This document shows, in pieces, positions 1 to 5,826 of a DNA stretch of 5,982 bases; position 1 is the stretch's first letter; each line of letters starts with the position of its first letter. The position numbers were made by a program, and so were the translations under genes. The notes beneath the pieces were generated by a model. It worked only from the letters and a program-made list of their open reading frames with translations. It was not told the origin of the DNA and searched no databases. Source of the DNA: Oscillospiraceae bacterium (GTDB lineage Bacteria > Bacillota > Clostridia > Oscillospirales > Ruminococcaceae); NCBI GenBank assembly GCA_900762805.1, contig CAAFHY010000218.1:1-5982 (forward strand), read 5' to 3'.

Positions 1-59
1 AACCTGTATTATTATAGCAACAACGTCCGATTTAATCAACCGGAAAAGGCAGGTTTCTC

Positions 60-1502
60 TTGAAAATTGCAGCAGTCACAGCCGAATATAACCCCTTTCA
101 CGACGGACACGCCTATCACCTGCAAAAAACGCGCGAGGCCGGAGCCACCCATATCGTGGCTGTCATGAGCGGCAGCGTCGTGCAGCGGGGCGATTTTGCC
201 GTTTATGACAAATTCACCCGCGCCGAGGCCGCCATAGCCGGCGGCGCCGACCTAGTCATCGAGCTGCCGGCCGCCTGGGCCTGCGCCTCCGCCCCCCGCT
301 TTGCGTCGGGGGCGGCTCAGCTCATTCAGGCGCTGGGCGTGGTGGACGCCGTCTCCTTCGGCTGCGAATCGGGTGACGCCGCCGCCATTGCCTGCGCCGC
401 CGCCTGCGCCGCCAGCCCCGCCGTGGCAGAGGCCGCGCGGCCGCTGCTTCAGGCCGGCCTGACCTACCCCGCCGCCCTCCACCGCGCACTGGCCGGCCTG
501 CACCCGGAGGCCGCTGCGCTGCTCTCGCGCCCCAACAATCTGCTGGCCGCCGAGTATCAGAAGGCCTGCCGCGCGCTGGGCTTTGCGCCCGAATGGATCG
601 CCGTCCGGCGGCAGGGTGCGGCACACGACGCGCCGGCGGCCAAGGACGGGACGGCGGCGGGGGACAGCTCGGCAGACGGCGCACGGAACAGAGCCGTCTT
701 TTCGGAAGCTCCGTTGATACCGGCCGGCGCCGCACACGACGCTCCCTTCGGGGGAAGCTCCTCTGATGTCTCGCCGGCGTCCATGAGTGCCGCATGGGAC
801 GACGCGGCCTCGGTACACGGCACACAGGACAGTCGGGCCTCTGCCCAATGCCTCCCGCACACGGCAGAGCCGGCGGCGCCGCGCCTTGATGCCTCCTCCG
901 GCCCGACCGGGGGCCGCGAGGCTCCGTTCTTTGCCTGTGCCCGCGCCATACGCCGGCAGCTGGCTGACGGGATATCCCCCGAACAGCTGCTGCCAAACGC
1001 CGCCTGTTACCGGGGCTGTCAGCTCAGCGGCGGGATAGCCGCCCTCGAACAGGCGCTGCTCTACCGCCTGCGCACGGCAGACGGGCCGCTGCCCATCCCC
1101 GACCGGGCCGACGGTCTGGCCGACCGGCTGGCGGCCGCCGCCCGGCAGGCGACCAGTCTGAGCGAGCTGACCGAGCTGACGCGCACCAAGCGCTACACGG
1201 CCGCCCGTGTGCGCCGCGCACTGCTGCACGCGCTGCTCGGTGTGACCGATAAGAGCTACACCCCCATCCCCTACCTGCGGGTGCTGGCCGCCAACAGCCG
1301 CGGGCTGCAGATCCTGTCTGCCGCTAAGGGCCGCGCCGCGCTGCCCATCGGCAGCAGTCTGTCCCGCCTGGCGGCACAAAGCGAGCAGGCCCGGCAGTAC
1401 GCCGCCTTTGAGGCGCGTGTGAGCGACATCTACGCCCTGACGCTGCCCCGCCCCGGCCGCTGCGGCTGGGATCAGACAAGGAAATTCACCCCTTACGACT
1501 GA
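60..1502 (+). CDS. tmcAL: tRNA(Met) cytidine acetate ligase (TmcAL/YlbM family) with an internal insertion
   Basis: In this family the cytoplasmic enzyme uses ATP and acetate to form acetyl-adenylate and makes N4-acetylcytidine at the wobble position of elongator tRNA(Met). The 480-residue product opens with the nucleotidyltransferase signature NPFHDGHAYHL (HxGH, H14-H17). It continues with VMSGSVVQRGDFA and KFTRAEAAIAGGADLVIELP (about 35-70), FGCES (about 100) and RRQGAAHD (183-190). The C-terminal TKRYTAARVRRALL block is also present. The start is TTG: an in-frame TAA lies at 33-35, no ATG occurs before codon 36, and a purine-rich AAAAGGCAGG (44-53) sits 6 nt upstream. Family members are usually about 390-420 residues. 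The excess here is a low-complexity stretch (about residues 191-289) between the HD motif and the ACARAIR motif (292-298), which replaces the usual SATxIR. The enzyme assignment is firm. Whether the insertion is tolerated is unknown. Confidence 0.93.
   Translation: MKIAAVTAEYNPFHDGHAYHLQKTREAGATHIVAVMSGSVVQRGDFAVYDKFTRAEAAIAGGADLVIELPAAWACASAPRFASGAAQLIQALGVVDAVSFGCESGDAAAIACAAACAASPAVAEAARPLLQAGLTYPAALHRALAGLHPEAAALLSRPNNLLAAEYQKACRALGFAPEWIAVRRQGAAHDAPAAKDGTAAGDSSADGARNRAVFSEAPLIPAGAAHDAPFGGSSSDVSPASMSAAWDDAASVHGTQDSRASAQCLPHTAEPAAPRLDASSGPTGGREAPFFACARAIRRQLADGISPEQLLPNAACYRGCQLSGGIAALEQALLYRLRTADGPLPIPDRADGLADRLAAAARQATSLSELTELTRTKRYTAARVRRALLHALLGVTDKSYTPIPYLRVLAANSRGLQILSAAKGRAALPIGSSLSRLAAQSEQARQYAAFEARVSDIYALTLPRPGRCGWDQTRKFTPYD
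630..926 (+). other. Low-complexity in-frame insertion within tmcAL
   Basis: Residues about 191-289 of TmcAL are rich in Ala, Ser, Gly, Asp and Pro, have almost no hydrophobic clusters, and look disordered. Family proteins normally have only a short linker between the (R)xxxxHD and SATxIR motifs, so I infer an insertion of roughly 90 codons. It carries an exact 11-bp direct repeat, GCACACGACGC, at 621-631 and 732-742. The copies are 111 bp (37 codons) apart in frame, so the peptide GAAHDAP occurs twice, at residues 186-192 and 223-229. GAAGCTCC also occurs twice (705-712, 754-761). The minus strand is open as well over 557-949, but this is common at such GC content. The edges are approximate. 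It could be an in-frame repetitive element or an expanded linker. Confidence 0.6.
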
Positions 1503-1623
1503 CGGCGGCCGAACAAACGACAGCGGATCGGCGGAAAGCTGCTCCGCTTTGCTTTCACGGCGGCCGGTTCCGTCTCTTGCTATGCCGGCCTCAGCCTCCT
1601 TTGCGGCCGGATGCGTACCCTGC

Positions 1624-1656
1624 GGCCGGCAGAAGGTCTGTCCGGCCTTTTTCTTT
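1624..1656 (+). terminator. Rho-independent terminator after tmcAL
   Basis: The left arm GGCCGGCAGA (1624-1633) pairs with TCTGtCCGGCC (1637-1647), leaving one bulged T and an AGG loop. A T-tract, TTTTTCTTT (1648-1656), follows directly. This is a textbook intrinsic terminator about 120 nt beyond the tmcAL stop. It separates that gene from the downstream unit, which has its own promoter. Confidence 0.88.
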
Positions 1657-1731
1657 ACCGCACAAGCCGCGCCCCTGTTTCTTCACGCCGGCCGCCCGGC
1701 TGTCCTCCCCTTGCCGCCATAACACCCGTCC

Positions 1732-1760
1732 TTGTTTTAAGCTTACCTTTATGCTATCAT
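1732..1760 (+). promoter_or_regulatory. Sigma-A type promoter with extended -10 for the membrane protein gene
   Basis: A -35 element TTGTTT (1732-1737) and a -10 element TATCAT (1755-1760) are separated by exactly 17 bp. The -10 is preceded by TG plus one base (1752-1754), the extended -10 pattern. The region is AT-richer than its surroundings and lies between a strong terminator and the next gene. Transcription would begin near 1766-1768 and leave a leader of close to 200 nt. Confidence 0.72.
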
Positions 1761-1765
1761 AACGG

Positions 1766-1963
1766 CAGGAAAAGCATCTTCAAAAGCGCCGGCTGAAGGG
1801 TATCGGCCGCCGAGACCGTAAACAGCCAAGGCATATCGTCTTCGCGCCGGCTGAAGGGATGAGAAGCCGTCAGCCGCAATGAAGTTGCTGCGGAGCTCTC
1901 CTTCCTATACGCCGGGCGAAAGCCAAACCCCATGCCGGCCCCCGCCGGAAGAAAGGAGTCTGT
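1766..1963 (+). promoter_or_regulatory. Long structured 5' leader with direct repeats and competing hairpins
   Basis: An exact 15-bp repeat, GCGCCGGCTGAAGGG, occurs at 1786-1800 and 1844-1858, each time preceded by CTTC so that CTTC/GAAG can close a small hairpin. CGGCTGA (1848-1854) is complementary to TCAGCCG (1870-1876). That arm overlaps CCGCA (1874-1878), which can pair instead with TGCGG (1889-1893). A GGC-GAAA-GCC hairpin follows (1915-1924). Finally, CCGGC (1935-1939) can pair with either GCCGG at 1911-1915 or GCCGG at 1944-1948, the latter ending 3 nt before the Shine-Dalgarno AAAGGAG (1952-1958). I matched it to no known riboswitch or T-box consensus. A cis-regulatory role is inferred from the mutually exclusive pairings and length only. 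Confidence 0.45.
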
Positions 1964-2857
1964 ATGAAAAAATATCTGAAAAAGACAGCCGCCCTGCTGC
2001 TGGCGGCGCTGCTGCTGACGACCCTGCTGTCGTCTGCCGCGGCGGCAGACACCGGCCCCAAGCCCTCGGTGCGCATCAGCTTTACCGGGCAGCTCAAGCA
2101 GGTCTGCTATGCCACTCTGCTGTCGAAAAGCGACACAGCCGGCCCGGCCCAAGCCTGGGACGGCGTGAGCGACGATCACCCGCAGCCCGGCGAGACCGAC
2201 TATGAGATATGGCGGGCCTTTGCCGAATACCGGGATACCGACGGCTTCCGGTTCCTCCAGCTCTGGTGGCAGGTCTCGCCGGACGAGGGTCTGGACTGGA
2301 CCTATTTCCCGCCGACCACCTTCAAGCTGCTGCTCTATTTTCCTGAAACGGGCGCCTTCATGGTCAGCGGCGTGTATGAGGCCTATGCCTTTGACAGCTA
2401 CTTTACCGCGTATATCCAGCCCTCCGACTCCCTCTCCCCGGCTCAGGCGCCGATCACCCTGCAAAAAAGCTATGACCATACCTGGGAGCTGCTCTCGCTG
2501 GCCTGCCGCATCGTGATGACGGTCGCCGTCGAGATAGCCGTGGCGCTGCTGTTCGGTCTGCGCGGCCGGCGGCTGCTGTGGCTCATCGCCGGCGTCAATC
2601 TGGCGACACAGGCGGCGCTCAACGTGGCGCTCAACATCGTCAACTACCGCTCTGGCAGCTGGGCCTTCCTTTTCTATTTCGTTATCCTTGAGCTCGCCGT
2701 GCTGCTGGCCGAGGCTGTTCTGTACGCCGCGCTGCTGCCCAAGATCAGCGGCGGGTCTGTCAGCCGCAGGCGCGCCGTTGTCTATGCGGCCATTGCCAAT
2801 CTCTGCTCGGCGGCGGGCGGGCTGCTGCTGGCCAAGGTGCTGCCGGGTGTCTTTTGA
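1964..2857 (+). CDS. Uncharacterised membrane protein with signal peptide and extracytoplasmic domain
   Basis: The function is unknown. The 297-residue product starts with a typical signal peptide (MKKYLKK, a leucine/alanine-rich core, then AAA-AD near residues 26-29). An extracytoplasmic region of about 145 residues follows, beginning GPKPSVRISF and containing CYATLLS, DYEIWRAF and WTYFPPTTFKLLLYFPETG. Four predicted membrane helices complete it: about 176-199, 204-226, 233-258 and 270-294. The helices carry polar residues unusual for a plain anchor: E190; N212, Q216, N220 and N224 on one helix; E243 and E250; N279. The layout resembles hypothetical proteins I recall from Clostridia, none with an assigned function. 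The ATG has a strong AAAGGAG (1952-1958) 5 nt upstream. The gene is expressed alone behind its own promoter and leader. A long minus-strand open frame over the same bases is a GC-driven shadow. Confidence 0.85.
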   Translation: MKKYLKKTAALLLAALLLTTLLSSAAAADTGPKPSVRISFTGQLKQVCYATLLSKSDTAGPAQAWDGVSDDHPQPGETDYEIWRAFAEYRDTDGFRFLQLWWQVSPDEGLDWTYFPPTTFKLLLYFPETGAFMVSGVYEAYAFDSYFTAYIQPSDSLSPAQAPITLQKSYDHTWELLSLACRIVMTVAVEIAVALLFGLRGRRLLWLIAGVNLATQAALNVALNIVNYRSGSWAFLFYFVILELAVLLAEAVLYAALLPKISGGSVSRRRAVVYAAIANLCSAAGGLLLAKVLPGVF

Positions 2858-2888
2858 TCCAAAAGAGCGAATAGAACGAATAAAGCAA

Positions 2889-2943
2889 TCGGTCATCGCC
2901 GGAAAGCCGGCAGCCCTCTCGGTCATTGCCCGCCGGAAAGCCG
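2889..2943. repeat. Two degenerate ~21-25 bp repeats with a hairpin
   Basis: TCGGTCATCGCC followed by GGAAAGCCG (2889-2909) recurs as TCGGTCATTGCC, CGCC and GGAAAGCCG (2919-2943), offset by 30 bp. The two differ by one substitution and a 4-base insertion. The first copy contains the hairpin GCCGG-AAAG-CCGGC (2898-2911). No T-tract follows the hairpin, so it is not a convincing terminator for the upstream gene, although a T-run occurs further on (about 2969-2973). It is probably a short dispersed intergenic repeat. Confidence 0.5.
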
Positions 2944-3017
2944 TCCGTTATAGCCACCCTCTGCCTCTTTTTCTTAGAGTATAGGTACCCTAAAACACAG
3001 GAACATGAAATTGTGTC

Positions 3018-3046
3018 TTTTCAAACCGCCGAAATTGTGATATAGT
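3018..3046 (+). promoter_or_regulatory. Extended -10 promoter of the superoxide reductase gene
   Basis: The -10 element TATAGT (3041-3046) is preceded by TGA (3038-3040 region), the extended -10 pattern. A weak -35, TTTTCA (3018-3023), lies 17 bp upstream. The region is markedly AT-rich. The 9-bp sequence GAAATTGTG appears twice, at 3007-3015 just upstream of the -35 and at 3031-3039 within the spacer, 24 bp apart. These copies may be operator half-sites. Transcription would start near 3053, about 45 nt before the gene. Confidence 0.62.
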
Positions 3047-3097
3047 AGAGGCGCGGTCAAGGATCGCCCGGAATAAAATGAATGAAAGGAAACGATT

Positions 3098-3478
3098 TTG
3101 GCAAGATTTTTTCGCTGCGAACACTGCGGCAATCTGGTGTGCCTCGTACAGGATGCCGGCGTACCTCTTGTCTGCTGCGGGCAGGAAATGACCGGGCTTG
3201 CAGGCAACACGACTGAGGCCTCGGTCGAAAAACACCTGCCGGTCTTAACTGTCGCAGGCGATACGGTCCACGTTCGGGTCGGCAGCGCCGCCCACCCCAT
3301 GACGGCGGAGCATCTGATCGAGTGGATCTATCTCGAAACGGCGCAGGGCGGTCAGCGCAAGACGCTGACGGCCGGCAGTCCGCCGGAGGCGACCTTTGCC
3401 CTCTGTGACGGCGACCGCCCCATTGCGGCCTACGCTTACTGCAATCTGCATTCTCTCTGGAAGACCGAGCTGGAATAG
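3098..3478 (+). CDS. dfx: Desulfoferrodoxin (class I superoxide reductase)
   Basis: The family reduces superoxide to hydrogen peroxide without making oxygen, using electrons usually from rubredoxin, in the cytoplasm of anaerobes. The 126-residue protein is full length. The N-terminal desulforedoxin domain (1-36) has the four cysteine ligands of the FeS4 centre: C7, C10, C26 and C27. The catalytic domain has the Fe(His)4Cys ligands H46, H66, H72, H118 and C115, seen in VEKH, HPMTAEH and AYCNLH. The conserved E44-K45 pair that helps guide superoxide is also present. The start is TTG: an in-frame TGA lies at 3083-3085, AAAGGA (3085-3090) is 7 nt upstream, and the resulting N-terminus fits the family. 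It has its own promoter. No rubredoxin or rubredoxin reductase gene is in the window. No clear terminator separates it from the transketolase genes 74 bp downstream. Confidence 0.97.
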   Translation: MARFFRCEHCGNLVCLVQDAGVPLVCCGQEMTGLAGNTTEASVEKHLPVLTVAGDTVHVRVGSAAHPMTAEHLIEWIYLETAQGGQRKTLTAGSPPEATFALCDGDRPIAAYAYCNLHSLWKTELE

Positions 3479-3552
3479 CAGACCGCTCCGACCCGGCCAT
3501 CCGACCGCCGGGCCTCAAAGCAAGAAATTCTGTAAAGGAAAACTAAGTAAAA

Positions 3553-4389
3553 ATGACTGAACACGAACTGAAAGTTTTTGCCGCCAGAATCCGTCTGGCG
3601 ACGGCGCAGTGCGTGGCCTCCCGCGGCTTTGGCCATCTGGGCGGCGCGCTGTCTGCGGCCGATCTGCTGGCCGTCCTCTACGGCGATATCATGCGGGTGG
3701 ATCCCAAAGACCCGTCATGGGAGGGGCGCGACCTGTTCGTCTGCTCCAAGGGGCACGCCGGCCCGGCCGTCTATGCGACGCTGGCGCTCAAGGGCTACTT
3801 CCCCACGGATGTCCTCAAGACACTCAATCAGCCGGGCACCATCCTGCCCAGCCACTGTGATCGCAACAAGACCCCCGGCATCGACATGACCACCGGCTCA
3901 CTGGGGCAGGGCATCTCGATCGCCGTCGGCATGGCTCTGGGTGTCAAGGGCACCGGCCGCAACGTCTACTGTCTGGTGGGCGACGGCGAATGCGACGAGG
4001 GGCAGGTCTGGGAGGCCGTTATGTTTGCCGCCCACCACAAGCTCGATAATTTCTATCTCTTTGTAGACTGGAACAAAAAGCAGCTCGACGGCTTTACCAA
4101 GGATATTCTCGACCTTGGCAATGTCAAGGACAAGCTGGCCTCCTTCGGCTTCGATGCCGCCTCTGTCAACGGCGGGGACGTCAAGGCCATCAAGCGGGCC
4201 ATCAAGCGGGCCGCGGCGGTGCCCGACAAGCCGCACGGCATCGTGCTTGACACGGTCAAGGGCGCCGGCGTGCCGGAGATCGAGCAGGCGGCGTCCAACC
4301 ACCATGTCGCGCTGACGCCGGAGATGTCCGAGCGCATGCTCGCACACCTGACGGGCGAACTTGAAAAGCTGGAGGAAGAAGGCAAATGA
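3553..4389 (+). CDS. Transketolase, N-terminal (thiamine diphosphate-binding) subunit
   Basis: This is one half of a split transketolase, which moves two-carbon ketol units between sugar phosphates in the non-oxidative pentose phosphate pathway. The 278-residue protein shows the first-domain landmarks: H28 in FGHLGGALSAADLL, SKGHA (H68), GIDMTTGSLGQGIS (109-122), and the metal/ThDP motif GDGE (143-146) followed by N174 in VDWNKKQLDG. The C-terminal part has DTVKGAGVPEIE and an SNHHV segment. Its stop overlaps the start of the partner gene by 4 bp (ATGA), so translational coupling and equal subunit production are likely. The Shine-Dalgarno AAAGGA (3534-3539) is 13 nt from the ATG, longer than usual, but the start fits the family's N-terminus. 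An inverted repeat CCCGGC/GCCGGG (3492-3512) upstream has no T-tract. The exact sugar substrate cannot be read from sequence. Confidence 0.95.
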   Translation: MTEHELKVFAARIRLATAQCVASRGFGHLGGALSAADLLAVLYGDIMRVDPKDPSWEGRDLFVCSKGHAGPAVYATLALKGYFPTDVLKTLNQPGTILPSHCDRNKTPGIDMTTGSLGQGISIAVGMALGVKGTGRNVYCLVGDGECDEGQVWEAVMFAAHHKLDNFYLFVDWNKKQLDGFTKDILDLGNVKDKLASFGFDAASVNGGDVKAIKRAIKRAAAVPDKPHGIVLDTVKGAGVPEIEQAASNHHVALTPEMSERMLAHLTGELEKLEEEGK

Positions 4390-5348
4390 TCAAAGTGATT
4401 TATAACGGCGAAAACGCCGCTGTGGCCGTCCGCGACCGGCTGGCCGCCGCCATGGGCGAGCTGATGGCCGCCGATGAGCGCATCTGTTATCTCGACGCCG
4501 ACCTCATGTCCTCCATCGGCATGAGCAGGGTCGCCAAGCAGTACCCTGAGCGGGTCATCGACTGCGGCATCCAGGAGGCCAACATGATCGGCGTTGCCTG
4601 CGGCCTTTCAGCCGTCGGCAAGATCCCGTTCGCCCACTCCTTCGGCATCTTTGCCTCACGCCGTTGCTTCGACCAGCTCTTCCTGTCGGCCGCCTATGCC
4701 GGAAACTCCCTGCGCGTCATCGGCTCTGACGCTGGCGTCTGCGCCGAGTACAACGGCGGCACCCATATGCCGCTGGAGGATATCACCCTCATCCGCGCCA
4801 TCCCCGGCAGCCGCATCCTCGACATTTCCGACGGTGAGATGATCTATGACATCATCAAAAAGACCGCCTATATGGACGGGTTCACCTATATCCGCACGCC
4901 GCGCAAGGCCAGCCGCGCGCTCTATGCCGAGGGCAGCGAGTTTACCATCGGCAAGGGCATCGTCGTCAAGGAGGGCTCCGATGTCACCATCATCACCAGC
5001 GGCATCATGGTCGCCGAGGCGCTTGAGGCCGCCAAGCTTCTGTCCGCACAGGGCATTTCGGCCGCGGTTATCGATATGTTCACCGTCAAGCCGCTCGACG
5101 AGGCGCTGGTGCTTGAATACGCTGAAAAGACCGGCTGCATCGTGACAGCTGAAAACCATAACGCCACCGGCGGGTTGGGCGGCGCCGTCGCCGAGCTGCT
5201 GGCGCAGAAGCGCCCGACGGTGCAGGAGTTCATCGGCGTCGGGCAGCGCTTCGGCGAGGTCGGCCCCATGAGCTACCTCAAGGAGCAGTTCGGCCTGACC
5301 GCCGAGGATATCGCCGAAAAGGCCCGGCGGGCTATTGCAAGGAAGTAG
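4386..5348 (+). CDS. Transketolase, C-terminal (pyrimidine-binding and transketolase C) subunit
   Basis: This is the partner of the preceding subunit; together they should form the working enzyme, with the active site at the interface. The 320-residue protein has the pyrimidine-binding domain first. It includes LDADL (36-40), DCGIQEANMIGVACGL with E64 as the expected catalytic glutamate that activates the cofactor, FAHSFGIFASRR and YNGGTHMPLEDI. The transketolase C-terminal domain follows (about residue 195 onward: IVVKEGSDVTIITSGIMV, VIDMFTVKPLD, ENHNATGGLGGAVAELL). A GGAGG (4371-4375) inside the upstream gene lies 10 nt before the ATG. Length and motifs are complete with no frameshift. The same fold occurs in deoxyxylulose-phosphate synthase and pyruvate dehydrogenase beta, but the split arrangement and motifs fit transketolase best. 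Confidence 0.95.
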   Translation: MIKVIYNGENAAVAVRDRLAAAMGELMAADERICYLDADLMSSIGMSRVAKQYPERVIDCGIQEANMIGVACGLSAVGKIPFAHSFGIFASRRCFDQLFLSAAYAGNSLRVIGSDAGVCAEYNGGTHMPLEDITLIRAIPGSRILDISDGEMIYDIIKKTAYMDGFTYIRTPRKASRALYAEGSEFTIGKGIVVKEGSDVTIITSGIMVAEALEAAKLLSAQGISAAVIDMFTVKPLDEALVLEYAEKTGCIVTAENHNATGGLGGAVAELLAQKRPTVQEFIGVGQRFGEVGPMSYLKEQFGLTAEDIAEKARRAIARK

Positions 5349-5399
5349 CGCGCCGCACCCGGCAGGAAATCCCGGCGCGTCCGAATCGCCGCAGCGAGG

Positions 5400-5760
5400 C
5401 GGCTTCGACGGCTTTTCCTTAGCGGGAAGCCATATCTGCAAAAGCAGGTGCTTTGCCCGACGGCGGCTGCCTCTCCGCACCGGAAACGCTTTGTCCGGGG
5501 CGCAGATACGCTGTCAGATGACCACCTCTCCGCTACGAGGATTTTTCCTGTCGGGAAACGCCTCAGCTGTGGGGAGCTTCTGTGCGAAAAACAAGTGCTT
5601 TGCCCGACGGCGGCCTCTCCGCACCGGAAACGCGTTGTCCGGGGCAGATACGCTGCCAGATGACCGCCTTTCCGCCACGAGGAATTTTCCTGTCGGGAAA
5701 CGCCTCAGCTGAGGGGAGCTTCTGTGCGAAAAACAGGCGCTTTGCCCGACGGCGGCTTCC
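5400..5760 (+). repeat. Array of ~145-bp structured tandem repeats
   Basis: Unit R1 is 5448-5594 (147 bp) and R2 is 5595-5736 (142 bp). By hand alignment they are about 94% identical, with 8 substitutions and gaps of 3 and 2 bases. R3 (from 5737) is cut short near 5760, and a degenerate, shortened R0 precedes (about 5400-5447). At each junction the same fold is possible. GTCGGGAAA pairs with TTTgCCCGAC (5550-5558 with 5599-5608; 5692-5700 with 5741-5750). Nested inside is CTGT/ACAG in R2 (5722-5736), matched by CTGC/GCAG in R0 (5436-5447). R2 also has the perfect 12-bp palindrome CCTCAGCTGAGG (5703-5714). CCGGA/TCCGG arms recur mid-unit. There is no transposase, and the spacing and structure do not fit CRISPR. 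It is likely a dispersed non-autonomous intergenic repeat family. Confidence 0.88.
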
Positions 5761-5781
5761 TGCCTGAAAACGACCGATTTT

Positions 5782-5826
5782 GAAAAACGCCCCGACGCGG
5801 CCGCGTCGGGGCGTATGTTTATATAT
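5782..5826. terminator. Perfect palindrome acting as a bidirectional terminator
   Basis: Bases 5787-5814 form a perfect 28-bp inverted repeat with arms ACGCCCCGACGCGG and its complement, centred on GCGGCCGC. On the + strand it is followed by a moderately U-rich tail (TATGTTTATATAT). On the - strand it is followed by TTTTTCAAAA, a better T-tract. It would end transcription of the dfx/transketolase unit and, from the other side, of a converging gene lying beyond the window's right edge. Confidence 0.8.

Larger units (their letters stand above)
1503..1963. other. Gene-free region between tmcAL and the membrane protein gene
   Basis: No convincing gene is present; the short open frames here lack family likeness and good ribosome binding sites. 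The first 120 bases hold a 10-bp direct repeat, ACGGCGGCCG (1502-1511 and 1557-1566), and a small AAAGC/GCTTT hairpin (1535-1550). These are followed by the terminator at 1624-1656. Bases 1657-1731 show no recognisable feature. A promoter at 1732-1760 and a leader of about 200 nt fill the remainder. Both are listed separately. Confidence 0.75.

Noticed and set aside
7..17. TATTAT / TATAGC as a -10 element for tmcAL
   Set aside because: Any -35 element would lie outside the window to the left, so a promoter cannot be supported from these bases alone.
252..1379. Long minus-strand open frame opposite tmcAL (375 codons)
   Set aside because: The + strand frame carries clear TmcAL motifs end to end. 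The antisense product is a low-complexity Gly/Arg/Ala string with no family likeness, expected from the high GC content.
1879..2205. Possible leader peptide or small gene starting MKLLRSS inside the 5' leader
   Set aside because: There is no Shine-Dalgarno before the ATG, it runs out of frame far into the membrane protein gene, and the product is low complexity.
1757..2926. Minus-strand open frame of 389 codons opposite the membrane protein
   Set aside because: The + strand frame has a signal peptide, four coherent membrane helices, a strong Shine-Dalgarno and a promoter. The antisense frame has no recognisable domain.
3492..3512. Inverted repeat CCCGGC/GCCGGG as a terminator between dfx and transketolase
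   Set aside because: The stem is only 6 bp with a 9-nt loop and is followed by CCTCAAAGC, with no T-tract.
5448..5760. CRISPR-like array
   Set aside because: The whole ~145-bp unit is repeated with no unique spacers, only two nearly full copies exist, and no cas gene is present.
5335..5767. Open frames across the repeat array read as small proteins
   Set aside because: The peptides simply repeat with the DNA unit, shift frame between copies because units differ by 5 bp, and lack ribosome binding sites.
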